Of a DNA stretch of 64,000 bases, positions 42,679-50,439 are shown one piece after another. Below the pieces are notes generated by a model that saw nothing but the letters and a program-made list of their open reading frames with translations, was not told where the DNA came from and did no database searches. The stretch lies in NCBI RefSeq assembly GCF_947500605.1, contig NZ_CANMSJ010000013.1:1-64000 (forward strand). Direction: 5' to 3'. The translations under genes and the position numbers were made by a program. The stretch is from an uncultured Lacinutrix sp. (lineage in GTDB: Bacteria; Bacteroidota; Bacteroidia; Flavobacteriales; Flavobacteriaceae). Within the stretch, counting starts at the first letter, position 1; each line of letters begins with the position of its first letter.

Positions 42679-43161
42679 ATGCTTTTTATTTGTAAAGTTT
42701 CCTAAAATAAGTAGGCCCATTCCAACCATTACAGATACATCTGCAAGGTTAAAAATTCCAGTTCTAAACACGCCTCCTAAATCTATATGCCAGAAATCTG
42801 TTACCTGTCCGTAAAGTACGCGATCGTATAGATTGGCCATTCCGCCACCAATAATGCAACAGAATCCTATAAGAGAAAATTTATCTAATGTTTTGTCTCT
42901 AAAAATATGAAAGAGTACCAATGTTAATACAACTATTGGTAAAACGTTTAGTAATATTATTTTCAATATTGGGTTAAAATCACTTCCTAGGCCTAGAAAG
43001 GCACCTTTGTTTTCTACATTATGTAATGTAAAGTAATCTCCAATAATTTCAGCTTTACTACCCGCAAGAACATTTGTTCTTACCCAAAATTTAGAAACTT
43101 GATCTAAAGCGATATTAAATATAATAATTAAAACAATAAGTAACGTTCTATTTTTTTTCAT
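42661..43161 (-). CDS. lspA: Lipoprotein signal peptidase
   Basis: LspA cleaves the signal peptide from lipidated prolipoproteins in the inner membrane and so matures the several lipoproteins seen in this window. The 166-residue product has four membrane helices, LDQVSKFWV, the NxxNxGAFLG-like block NVENKGAFLGLG and the two catalytic aspartates Asp113 (NLYDR) and Asp141 (FNLADVSV). The length is normal. It is the last gene before a bidirectional terminator. Confidence 0.96.
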   Translation of the reverse strand: MKKNRTLLIVLIIIFNIALDQVSKFWVRTNVLAGSKAEIIGDYFTLHNVENKGAFLGLGSDFNPILKIILLNVLPIVVLTLVLFHIFRDKTLDKFSLIGFCCIIGGGMANLYDRVLYGQVTDFWHIDLGGVFRTGIFNLADVSVMVGMGLLILGNFTNKKHKKTSI

Positions 43162-43254
43162 GTAGTCTATATCTATTTTTTATCAAAGGTCACACGTTGT
43201 TCGTTATTAATCATTCTCTTGAGTAATACAATTTTTAACATGCTCGCTCTAAAA

Positions 43255-44148
43255 TTAAGAAGCGTTTTCTATTGTTGCAGAAGCAGTTTGTGCTTCTCTA
43301 TTTATTTTTTTAACTAAACCTTGTAACACTTTTCCTGGTCCAACTTCAGTAAATAAAGATGCACCATCTGCAATCATTTGTTCTACAGATTGTGTCCAAC
43401 GTACAGGAGCTGTTAATTGAGATATTAAATTAGCTTTAATTTCAGCTTCATTAATTACTGCACTTGCTGTTACGTTTTGGTAAATAGGGCAGTTAGGTTT
43501 AGAGAAAGTTGTGTTTTCTATTGCTGCAGCAAGTTCTTCGCGAGCAGGCTCCATCATTGGAGAGTGAAATGCGCCACCAACAGGTAGTACTAAAGCACGT
43601 CTTGCTCCAGCTGCTTTCATGTTCTCGCAAGCTCTATTTATAGCTTCAATTTCTCCAGAAATTACTAATTGTCCTGGACAGTTATAGTTTGCAGCAACAA
43701 CAATACCTTCAGTGTCATTACATATTTTTTCTACAATACTATCTTCTAAGCCTAAAACAGCGGCCATTGTACTTGGTTGTATTTCGCAAGCTTTTTGCAT
43801 CGCTAAAGCACGTTGCGATACTAGACGTAAACCATCTTCAAAAGTTAAAGCACCATTGGCTACTAATGCAGAGAATTCTCCAAGAGAATGTCCTGCAACC
43901 ATATCAGGCTTAAAACTTTCTCCTAAAGTTTTTGCTAAAATTACCGAGTGTAAAAAGATAGCCGGTTGTGTAACTTTAGTCTCTTTTAAAGCTTCAGCAG
44001 TACCTTCAAACATAATGTCTGTAATATGAAATCCTAAAATTTCATTAGCATCTTCAAATAAGTGCTGTGCTTCTGGTGAGTTTTCGTATAAATCTAAGCC
44101 CATTCCTGAGAATTGAGCGCCTTGACCTGGAAATATATATGCTTTCAT
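43255..44148 (-). CDS. fabD: Malonyl-CoA-ACP transacylase
   Basis: FabD loads malonyl groups onto acyl carrier protein for fatty acid synthesis. The 297-residue product begins MKAYIFPGQGAQFSGMG; a longer frame starting at 44169 adds 7 residues and was rejected because the family starts just before FPGQG. The catalytic Ser88 lies in GHSLGE and His195 in GAFHSPMM; QPAIFLHSV and the C-terminal EVGPGKVLQGL are also present. The gene has no close operon partner. Confidence 0.96.
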   Translation of the reverse strand: MKAYIFPGQGAQFSGMGLDLYENSPEAQHLFEDANEILGFHITDIMFEGTAEALKETKVTQPAIFLHSVILAKTLGESFKPDMVAGHSLGEFSALVANGALTFEDGLRLVSQRALAMQKACEIQPSTMAAVLGLEDSIVEKICNDTEGIVVAANYNCPGQLVISGEIEAINRACENMKAAGARRALVLPVGGAFHSPMMEPAREELAAAIENTTFSKPNCPIYQNVTASAVINEAEIKANLISQLTAPVRWTQSVEQMIADGASLFTEVGPGKVLQGLVKKINREAQTASATIENAS

Positions 44149-44236
44149 TTGTTTAATTTTGAATCGCAAAAATAGGAATAAATTCTGATAAAGTCCTCAG
44201 TCTTCAGTTTTCAGTCAGCAGTATTAAATATGAGAT

Positions 44237-45793
44237 TTACAATCCAACAATGGCGGCTTCAGCACAACGCTCGCCATCCATTGCAGCACTAATAATACCA
44301 CCTGCATAGCCACCACCTTCTCCACATGGGAACAAGTTTGAAATTTCTGGATGCTCTAATGTTTCATTTCTTGGGATATTTACCGGAGATGAGGTTCTAG
44401 ACTCTACGCCAATAACATTTGCTTCTTCGGTGTAATAGCCATTCATTTTTCTGCCAAAAGCTTCAAAACCTTTTCTTAATCTACTTCCTATTAATTTTGG
44501 TAATAAAGAGTGCATTGGCGCACTATTTAAACCAGGTTGGTAAGAAGTGTCATTTAATGAACTAGATAGATTTCCTTGTACAAAATCTGTTAAACGTTGT
44601 GCAGGAGCAGCTTGTGTTCTACCTCCAGAAGTAAAAGCAATACGCTCTAAATTCTTTTGGTATTCTAATCCTTTTAAGGCTCCAAATTTCTCGTATTTAG
44701 CAATGTCTTTATCAACATTAATTTCTACTACAATTCCCGAGTTAGCATACTTGTTGTTACGTCGCGATGGTGACATACCATTAACTACTACTTCTCCATT
44801 TGCAGTTGCAGCGGGTACAATAAATCCACCTGGACACATGCAAAATGAATAAACACCACGATCTTTTACTTGTTGCACTAAGCTATAAGCTGCGGGAGGA
44901 AGTAATTCGTTACGTTCTCCAGAACAGTGGTATTGAATAGAATCTATAATATGCTGTGGGTGTTCTACACGAACTCCCATAGCAAAAGATTTTGCTTTTA
45001 ATGCAATTTTCTTTTCATCTAATAAATAGAAAATATCTCTAGCTGAATGTCCTGTAGCAAGAATAACGCGGTCGGTAGACATCTCGTTTTCATTATTAAG
45101 GACTATAGATTCTATTTTTTTATTTTTAATATTAAAATCGGTAACACGCGTTTCAAAATGCACCTCTCCACCATAATTAATAATATTCTCACGAATATTC
45201 TGAATGATTTTTGGTAGTTTATTAGTTCCAATATGTGGATGAGCATCTACAAGAATTTCATCTGCAGCACCATGAAATACTAAGTTTTCGAAAATTTTTC
45301 TAACATCACCACGTTTTAAACTTCTTGTGTATAGTTTACCATCACTATAAGTTCCGGCACCACCTTCACCAAAACAATAATTGGAATCTTCGTTTACAAA
45401 ATGATCTTGGTTTATGGCTTTTAAATCACGTCTGCGATCTTGTACATTTTTACCACGTTCTAAAACAATAGGTTTAAAACCTAATTCTATACAACGTAAG
45501 GCAGCGTACATTCCAGCAGGACCAAAACCAATAATATGTACAGGTTTTGCTTTAGAAACATCTTTGTAATGAAATTGATAATCAGACTTTTCTGGTAGAA
45601 CTTCTTTTATATAAACAGATAATTTATAATTAAGAATAATTTTAGGCTTTCTAGCGTCTATAGATTTACGCAATACTTTTATTCCAGTAATATCTTCTCT
45701 TGGAATACTTAAATATTGAGCCGATTTAATTAGCAATATATCGCTACGTTCTTCGTCTTTTAATGTTAAGCGAAGCTGAATGTCTTTTACCAT
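44237..45793 (-). CDS. FAD-dependent dehydrogenase (NAD(P)/FAD oxidoreductase family)
   Basis: The 518-residue product has an N-terminal 85-residue domain, then the FAD-binding Rossmann motif VHIIGFGPAGMYAALRC, GEGGAGTYSDGKLYTR, DRVILATGHSARDIF and a C-terminal NLFPCGEGGGYAGGIISAAM. This is the uncharacterised 'FAD-dependent dehydrogenase' type found widely in bacteria; no substrate is known. It stands alone on the minus strand between fabD and a pseudouridine synthase gene. Confidence 0.88.
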   Translation of the reverse strand: MVKDIQLRLTLKDEERSDILLIKSAQYLSIPREDITGIKVLRKSIDARKPKIILNYKLSVYIKEVLPEKSDYQFHYKDVSKAKPVHIIGFGPAGMYAALRCIELGFKPIVLERGKNVQDRRRDLKAINQDHFVNEDSNYCFGEGGAGTYSDGKLYTRSLKRGDVRKIFENLVFHGAADEILVDAHPHIGTNKLPKIIQNIRENIINYGGEVHFETRVTDFNIKNKKIESIVLNNENEMSTDRVILATGHSARDIFYLLDEKKIALKAKSFAMGVRVEHPQHIIDSIQYHCSGERNELLPPAAYSLVQQVKDRGVYSFCMCPGGFIVPAATANGEVVVNGMSPSRRNNKYANSGIVVEINVDKDIAKYEKFGALKGLEYQKNLERIAFTSGGRTQAAPAQRLTDFVQGNLSSSLNDTSYQPGLNSAPMHSLLPKLIGSRLRKGFEAFGRKMNGYYTEEANVIGVESRTSSPVNIPRNETLEHPEISNLFPCGEGGGYAGGIISAAMDGERCAEAAIVGL

Positions 45794-45884
45794 ATTGCAA
45801 AATTAGGAAAAAATGATGGATTATTATTTTATGATTGCTATTGTTGAAAGAATTACTCACCAAAGCAATTAAAAGTTTGGTGTT

Positions 45885-46745
45885 TTAAATAGAGTCGAAA
45901 ATTTTTTTAAATTTTTCTGGCAACTCATCCTTTATTATTAATTTTTCCTGAGTGAAAGGGTGAGTAAACTTCAAAGAGTAAGCATGTAAATATAAGCCTT
46001 TACCATTTAGTACTAGATGCTCAATCTTATAGTCTTTGTCTCCTAAAATAGGATTACCTATGCTTGTTAGGTGTTTTCTTAATTGATGTTTTCTACCAGT
46101 TTTAGGTTTTAGTTTTACTAAATTAAGAATATCAAATCGCTCTGAAGGGACACTAGCTTTTACTTTGTATAAAGATATAGAAGGCTTGTTGTCAATATCT
46201 GTAGTTATTTCGCCTTTAGATTCCATTTTGCCTATAGTAACAGCAAAGTAAGATTTCTTAATTTTTTTGTCTTCAAATAATTTATTTAAAGCACGAATAC
46301 TACTGTTTGTCTTTCCTATTAATAGCAAGCCAGTTGTAGGGTAATCTAATCTATGTACAGGCTGTGGTATCGTTCTATCAAGAAGGTTGCTAGGTTTTAA
46401 ATTTTGAATTAAAGCATTTGCTACAGTTTTAAAACTATTGCCGCTTACTAATATTCCTGCAGGTTTATGAATAATGGCTAAATAATCGTCTTCATATAAA
46501 ACGTTTAATTTTAAAATAAGTTTAGTTCTAGGATTGTTAATTTCTGGAATTGTTAAACAAATAGTTTCTCCGCCTGATATAAAAGTAGCAGAGGTTGCAA
46601 TAATACCATTAACGGTAATGTATTGTTTTTTTAAAGCTTTTTTTAAAGCAGATTTTGTGAAAACTAAATTAAAAATACCAACACCATACTCTTGAAGTCG
46701 AATTTGCTTTGTGAGTTTTGGGACAATGTGAGTCTTAGTTTGCAT
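45885..46745 (-). CDS. RluA family pseudouridine synthase
   Basis: The 286-residue product has a short S4-like N-terminus (about 15-70, KKALKKQYITVNGIIA) and a catalytic domain with YLAIIHKPAGILV, the active-site Asp134 in PVHRLDYPTTGLLLIGK and KPKTGRKHQLRKHL. It converts specific uridines in rRNA or tRNA to pseudouridine; which site cannot be told. The motif residues are complete. It is a single gene with flanking gaps of 91 and 136 nt. Confidence 0.92.
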   Translation of the reverse strand: MQTKTHIVPKLTKQIRLQEYGVGIFNLVFTKSALKKALKKQYITVNGIIATSATFISGGETICLTIPEINNPRTKLILKLNVLYEDDYLAIIHKPAGILVSGNSFKTVANALIQNLKPSNLLDRTIPQPVHRLDYPTTGLLLIGKTNSSIRALNKLFEDKKIKKSYFAVTIGKMESKGEITTDIDNKPSISLYKVKASVPSERFDILNLVKLKPKTGRKHQLRKHLTSIGNPILGDKDYKIEHLVLNGKGLYLHAYSLKFTHPFTQEKLIIKDELPEKFKKIFDSI

Positions 46746-46881
46746 TTAGCTTTCGCATATTTGGAGTGTTCTTTTTTGTACAGTAATATTGTAAAAAAAA
46801 TATTAAGAAAAATACTAATAGACAATAGTTGTCAGCTCATTATTTGGTATTAAGGAATATTACAGTAAAATAAAAGAACAA

Positions 46882-47490
46882 TTATAGTTCTTCAGTCATT
46901 CCTTCATTCAATTCACCAATATACCCAAGGACTTCTTCTTTACCAATGTCTTTAGAACTAGAAGTTATAAAATGTCTAGGCATTTCTTCCCAAGTTTCAA
47001 GCATAACGTTTCTGTAGTCTTCAACGTGTCTCTCGATAGCTTTAGGTTTTAATTTATCGGCTTTAGTAAAAATGATGCAAAAAGGAATACCGGCTTCTCC
47101 TAAATACTGCATAAATTCTAAATCTATTGGCTGTGGTTTGTGTCTAATGTCGACTAAAGTAAAAGCGCAAACTAACTGTTCGCGTTCCTGAAAATATTTA
47201 GTAATAAATTTCTGAAATACTTTTTTAGTACTCTTAGAGACTTTAGCATAACCATAACCAGGTAAATCTACTAAGTACCAATCTTTATTTATAAGAAAGT
47301 GGTTTATAAGTTGTGTTTTACCAGGTCTTCCAGAGGTTTTTGCAAGACTCTTTCTGCTGGTAAGCATATTAATAAGTGACGATTTTCCAACGTTACTTCT
47401 ACCAATAAAGGCATACTCTGGTAGCATATCTTTTGGGCATTTTGCCACATCAGAATTACTTAATACAAATTCAGCAGACTTAATTTTCAT
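46882..47490 (-). CDS. engB: Ribosome biogenesis GTPase EngB (YihA/YsxC)
   Basis: EngB is an essential GTPase for late large-subunit assembly. The 202-residue product has G1 GRSNVGKSS (30-38), G2 region SGRPGKTQ, G3 DLPGYGYAKV (from 75) and G4 TKAD (142-145). The length is normal. It is 110 nt downstream of the hydrolase gene on the same strand and stands opposite the dcw cluster. Confidence 0.95.
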   Translation of the reverse strand: MKIKSAEFVLSNSDVAKCPKDMLPEYAFIGRSNVGKSSLINMLTSRKSLAKTSGRPGKTQLINHFLINKDWYLVDLPGYGYAKVSKSTKKVFQKFITKYFQEREQLVCAFTLVDIRHKPQPIDLEFMQYLGEAGIPFCIIFTKADKLKPKAIERHVEDYRNVMLETWEEMPRHFITSSSKDIGKEEVLGYIGELNEGMTEEL

Positions 47491-47599
47491 TGTGATATTG
47501 TCTTCGTGAAAACGAAAACCTGTTTAAAGTTAATAGTAAATGCAAAAGTAAGCACAATACATTAAGTAGCCAAAAGCTATAAGCTAATAACTAAAGCTA

Positions 47600-48364
47600 T
47601 TAAAAAGAGCGCTCTTTTAGCCAATCTCCTAAAATTTGATTAAATTCTGTTGGATGTTCCATCATAGCGGCATGGCCACATTTGTCTATCCAAAATAAAT
47701 CAGAATCTGGAAGTAATTTATTAAACTCGTCTGCAACTTCTGGAGGTGTAACAGCATCATTTCTTCCCCAAATAATACAAGTAGGTGTATTCATTTTTGG
47801 TAAATCTTTTGCCATATTGTGTCTAATAGCACTTTTTGCAATAGTAAGTGTTTTAATAAGTTTAATTCTGTCATTTACAGTTTCATAAACTTCATCAACT
47901 ATTTCTTTTGTTGCAACAGCAGGATCATAAAAAACATCTTGTGCTTTTTTCTTAATCACTTCGTAGTCACTACGTTTTGGGTAGCTTCCGCCCATTGCAC
48001 TTTCGTACAATCCAGAACTTCCTGTAATAACTAATGCTTTTACTTTTTCAGGATTCATTTTTGTAAAATAAAGTCCTATGTGTCCACCAAGCGAATTTCC
48101 TAAAAGAATAACTTGATCAAACTTTTTAAAATTTATAAACTCACCTAAGTATTTAGAAAATGCTTTAACATTAGTTTTTAAAAGTGGCATAGTATACACA
48201 GGTAATTGTGGGATAATCACCTTGTAACCCTCTTTGCTAAAGCGGTTTATAACTGCGTCAAAATTACTTAATCCACCCATAAGGCCATGTAGAACAATTA
48301 TTGGTGTGCCTTCTCCAGCTTCAATGTAATTAAATTTTCCTTCAGTAATAAGTGTATGCGACAT
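47600..48364 (-). CDS. Alpha/beta hydrolase
   Basis: The 254-residue product has VLHGLMGGLSNFD, the nucleophile elbow GNSLGGH with Ser91 and the late His231 in DKCGHAAMMEHP. The Asp of the triad is probably in IIWGRNDAVTPP. Substrate unknown. In flavobacteria a hydrolase of this type is often next to mraZ in the opposite orientation, as here; about 300 nt separate the starts, and this gap holds the mraZ regulatory repeats. Confidence 0.85.
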   Translation of the reverse strand: MSHTLITEGKFNYIEAGEGTPIIVLHGLMGGLSNFDAVINRFSKEGYKVIIPQLPVYTMPLLKTNVKAFSKYLGEFINFKKFDQVILLGNSLGGHIGLYFTKMNPEKVKALVITGSSGLYESAMGGSYPKRSDYEVIKKKAQDVFYDPAVATKEIVDEVYETVNDRIKLIKTLTIAKSAIRHNMAKDLPKMNTPTCIIWGRNDAVTPPEVADEFNKLLPDSDLFWIDKCGHAAMMEHPTEFNQILGDWLKERSF

Positions 48365-48581
48365 TCGTTTTTTTAGTCAATCTGTTAAAGCAAATATAGT
48401 TATTTCAAATAAATAATTGATGTATTATTTAGATACTTCAAAAAACTAGACCAGTACCTGTGTAAAGCATTGTTCATTACTTATTTTATTGTTTTTTAAA
48501 ACGCTGAAAGCTATGTGTTTAAAGGTTTTTTTGCTTTTTTTAATAGTGTTAAAGGTGTGCTTGTGTCAATTATTTATTAAC

Positions 48582-48613
48582 AATGTGGTAAAATGTGGTA
48601 AAATGTGGTAAAA
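48582..48613 (+). promoter_or_regulatory. Three 10-bp direct repeats, candidate MraZ operator
   Basis: TGTGGTAAAA occurs three times head to tail at 48584, 48594 and 48604. MraZ is known in E. coli and mycoplasma to bind short direct repeats with a G-rich core and 10-bp spacing upstream of its own gene. The array ends 8 nt before the -7 box and covers the -33 position. Confidence 0.75.
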
Positions 48614-48620
48614 TTTTCAA

Positions 48621-48628
48621 TATATTTG
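48621..48628 (+). promoter_or_regulatory. -7 box of the mraZ/dcw promoter
   Basis: TATATTTG matches TAnnTTTG exactly and lies 32 nt before the mraZ TTG start. The -33 position (near 48598-48601) falls within the repeats and reads GTAA rather than TTTG. Confidence 0.6.
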
Positions 48629-48660
48629 ACTCTTATACGTTTACATATAAAAAAAACACA

Positions 48661-49131
48661 TTGAACTCATTAATAGGAACATACGAATGCAAAGCGGATG
48701 CCAAAGGAAGGCTAATGCTTCCTGCTGCGCTTAAAAAGCAGTTGTCTCCTGTGTTGCAAAATGGTTTTGTGTTAAAAAGAGCAGTTTTTCAACCTTGCTT
48801 GGAATTGTATCCAATGGCAGAATGGGAGGTGTTAATGCAGAAGGTAAATAAGCTTAATCGCTTCAAGAAAAAGAATAACGATTTCATCCGTAGGTTTACT
48901 GCTGGTGTGAAAATGATAGAAGTAGATGCTAGTGGAAGATTGTTAATCCCTAAGGATTTAACTGTGTTTGCTGGTATCTCTAAAAATGTTGTAGTGTCTT
49001 CGGCAATTAATATTGTGGAGATCTGGGATAAGGATAAGTACGAACAAGCCATTGACGATGCAGCTGATGATTTTGCAGATTTAGCTGAAGAAGTAATGGG
49101 ACAAGATGAAGAAGATAATGGAATATCATAA
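48661..49131 (+). CDS. mraZ: Transcriptional regulator MraZ
   Basis: MraZ is a ring-forming DNA-binding protein (two AbrB-like SpoVT domains) that controls the dcw operon. The 156-residue product begins at TTG 48661 (MNSLIGTYECKADAKGRLML), the family start. The longest frame from ATG 48595 begins inside the operator repeats and upstream of the -7 box, so it would not be transcribed in full. The two domain cores are DAKGRLMLPAALKK (about 13-26) and DASGRLLIPKDL (about 96-107). It overlaps rsmH by 14 nt. Confidence 0.94.
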   Translation: MNSLIGTYECKADAKGRLMLPAALKKQLSPVLQNGFVLKRAVFQPCLELYPMAEWEVLMQKVNKLNRFKKKNNDFIRRFTAGVKMIEVDASGRLLIPKDLTVFAGISKNVVVSSAINIVEIWDKDKYEQAIDDAADDFADLAEEVMGQDEEDNGIS

Positions 49132-50014
49132 TCCGGTATTATTAAAAGAAACAGTAGATGGTTTAAATATTAAGCCAGACGGCGTTTATGTAGATGTCAC
49201 TTTTGGTGGTGGTGGGCATAGTCGAGAAATATTAAGTCGTTTAGGAGAAAACGGAAAGTTGTTTGCTTTCGATCAAGATGCAGATGCGTTAGAGAATAAA
49301 ATTGATGATCCAAGATTTATTCTTATTCATGAAAATTTTAGATTCATAAAACGTTTTTTAAGGTTTCATGGTGTTAAAGCGGTGGATGGTGTTCTTGCAG
49401 ATTTTGGTGTATCGTCTCATCAGTTTGATGTTGCGGAACGTGGATTTTCAACACGATTTGAAGCTGAGTTGGATATGAGAATGAATCAAAAAAGTCAGCT
49501 ATCAGCCTATCATGTTATTAATGAGTACGACGAAGATCAAATTAAGCAAGTGTTATTGCAATATGGTGAGTTGCGTGCAGCTCCAGCAATGGCAAAGTTA
49601 ATTGTTGAGTTTCGTAAAAATGAAGTGATAAAAACAAGCGATCAGCTTAAAAGTGTGATGAAGCAATTTTTATCTCCAAAACATGAAAATAAAATTTTAG
49701 CACAAATATATCAAGCTATTAGAATTGAAGTAAACCAAGAGATTGAAGCTTTAAAAGAGTTTTTGGCGCAAACACCAGAGATTTTGAAGCCTAATGGAAG
49801 GTTGAGTTTAATAAGTTACCATTCTTTAGAGGATAGATTGGTGAAACGTTTTATAAGAAACGGATTGTTTGAGGGTGAACCAGAAAGAGATGTCTTCGGT
49901 AATTTTGAAGTGCCTCTTAAAAAAGTTGGAAAACTAATTATTCCTTCGGCTGAAGAAATTAAAATAAACAGCAGATCTAGAAGTGCAAAGCTTCGTATTG
50001 CTGAAAAAGTATAA
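49118..50014 (+). CDS. rsmH: 16S rRNA (cytosine(1402)-N(4))-methyltransferase
   Basis: RsmH methylates C1402 of 16S rRNA in the decoding centre. I use the start giving MEYHNPVLLKETVDGL (298 residues), the family's N-terminus; a start 12 nt earlier is possible. Motifs are VDVTFGGGGHSREIL for SAM binding, DGVLADFGVSSHQFD, and the C-terminal SYHSLEDRLVKRFIR. It overlaps mraZ by 14 nt in the standard dcw order and is followed after about 95 nt by ftsL. Confidence 0.96.
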   Translation: MEYHNPVLLKETVDGLNIKPDGVYVDVTFGGGGHSREILSRLGENGKLFAFDQDADALENKIDDPRFILIHENFRFIKRFLRFHGVKAVDGVLADFGVSSHQFDVAERGFSTRFEAELDMRMNQKSQLSAYHVINEYDEDQIKQVLLQYGELRAAPAMAKLIVEFRKNEVIKTSDQLKSVMKQFLSPKHENKILAQIYQAIRIEVNQEIEALKEFLAQTPEILKPNGRLSLISYHSLEDRLVKRFIRNGLFEGEPERDVFGNFEVPLKKVGKLIIPSAEEIKINSRSRSAKLRIAEKV

Positions 50015-50019
50015 CTGAA

Positions 50020-50100
50020 TTGTCATTTCGAGTGATTTGTGAAGTATGAGCAAATTGTATCGAGAAATATTTTTAAAAAAAAAATCACTGCTTTCGCGGA
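50020..50100 (+). repeat. Degenerate flavobacterial interspersed palindromic sequence
   Basis: GTCATTTCGAG and TATCGAGAAAT form imperfect inverted ends, followed by CTGCTTTCGCGGAA. These words resemble the TGTCATTTCGAG...CGAGAAAT and CCTGCTTTCGCAGG palindromic units common between genes in Bacteroidota. It fills the rsmH-ftsL gap. Confidence 0.4.
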
Positions 50101-50108
50101 AACTGAAG

Positions 50109-50432
50109 ATGAAAAAAAACATCTATAGCATATTAAGAGGAACGTTTCTAGTAAGTGACGACTCTTTTAAGAATTGGAGAATGATTCTCTTTATTTCTGT
50201 GTTGGCTATAGTAATGATTGCAAGTTCTCATAGTGCAGATAAAAAAGTATATGAAATTGCACGACTAGGTAATGAAGCAAAAGAGTTGCGATCTGCTTTT
50301 ATAGAAGGCAGAGGGAGATTGATGGAGTTGAAAAAAGAATCTGTTGTCTCGGTAAAAATGAAAGAAAAAGGCTTGAAAACTTCAGAAGTTCAGCCTCAAA
50401 AAATAAAAGTTAAACCTCAAAATAAAGAATAG
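50109..50432 (+). CDS. ftsL: FtsL-like cell division protein
   Basis: The 107-residue product begins MKKNIYSILRGTFLVSDDSF; the longer frame from 50046 was rejected because its extra 21 residues are encoded by the repeat-like spacer. It has a short cytoplasmic part, one membrane helix (about 27-43, ILFISVLAIVMIASSH) and a periplasmic coiled coil (VYEIARLGNEAKELRSAFIE). This is the FtsL layout: a small bitopic protein that joins FtsQ and FtsB at the septum and activates FtsW-FtsI. It is poorly conserved in sequence; identity rests on topology and position between rsmH and ftsI. Confidence 0.85.
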   Translation: MKKNIYSILRGTFLVSDDSFKNWRMILFISVLAIVMIASSHSADKKVYEIARLGNEAKELRSAFIEGRGRLMELKKESVVSVKMKEKGLKTSEVQPQKIKVKPQNKE

Positions 50433-50439
50433 TTCAGTC

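Noticed and set aside
48582-48613. Tandem repeats as a CRISPR-like or microsatellite array
   Set aside because: Only three 10-bp units without spacers, placed exactly at the mraZ promoter; an operator explains them better.
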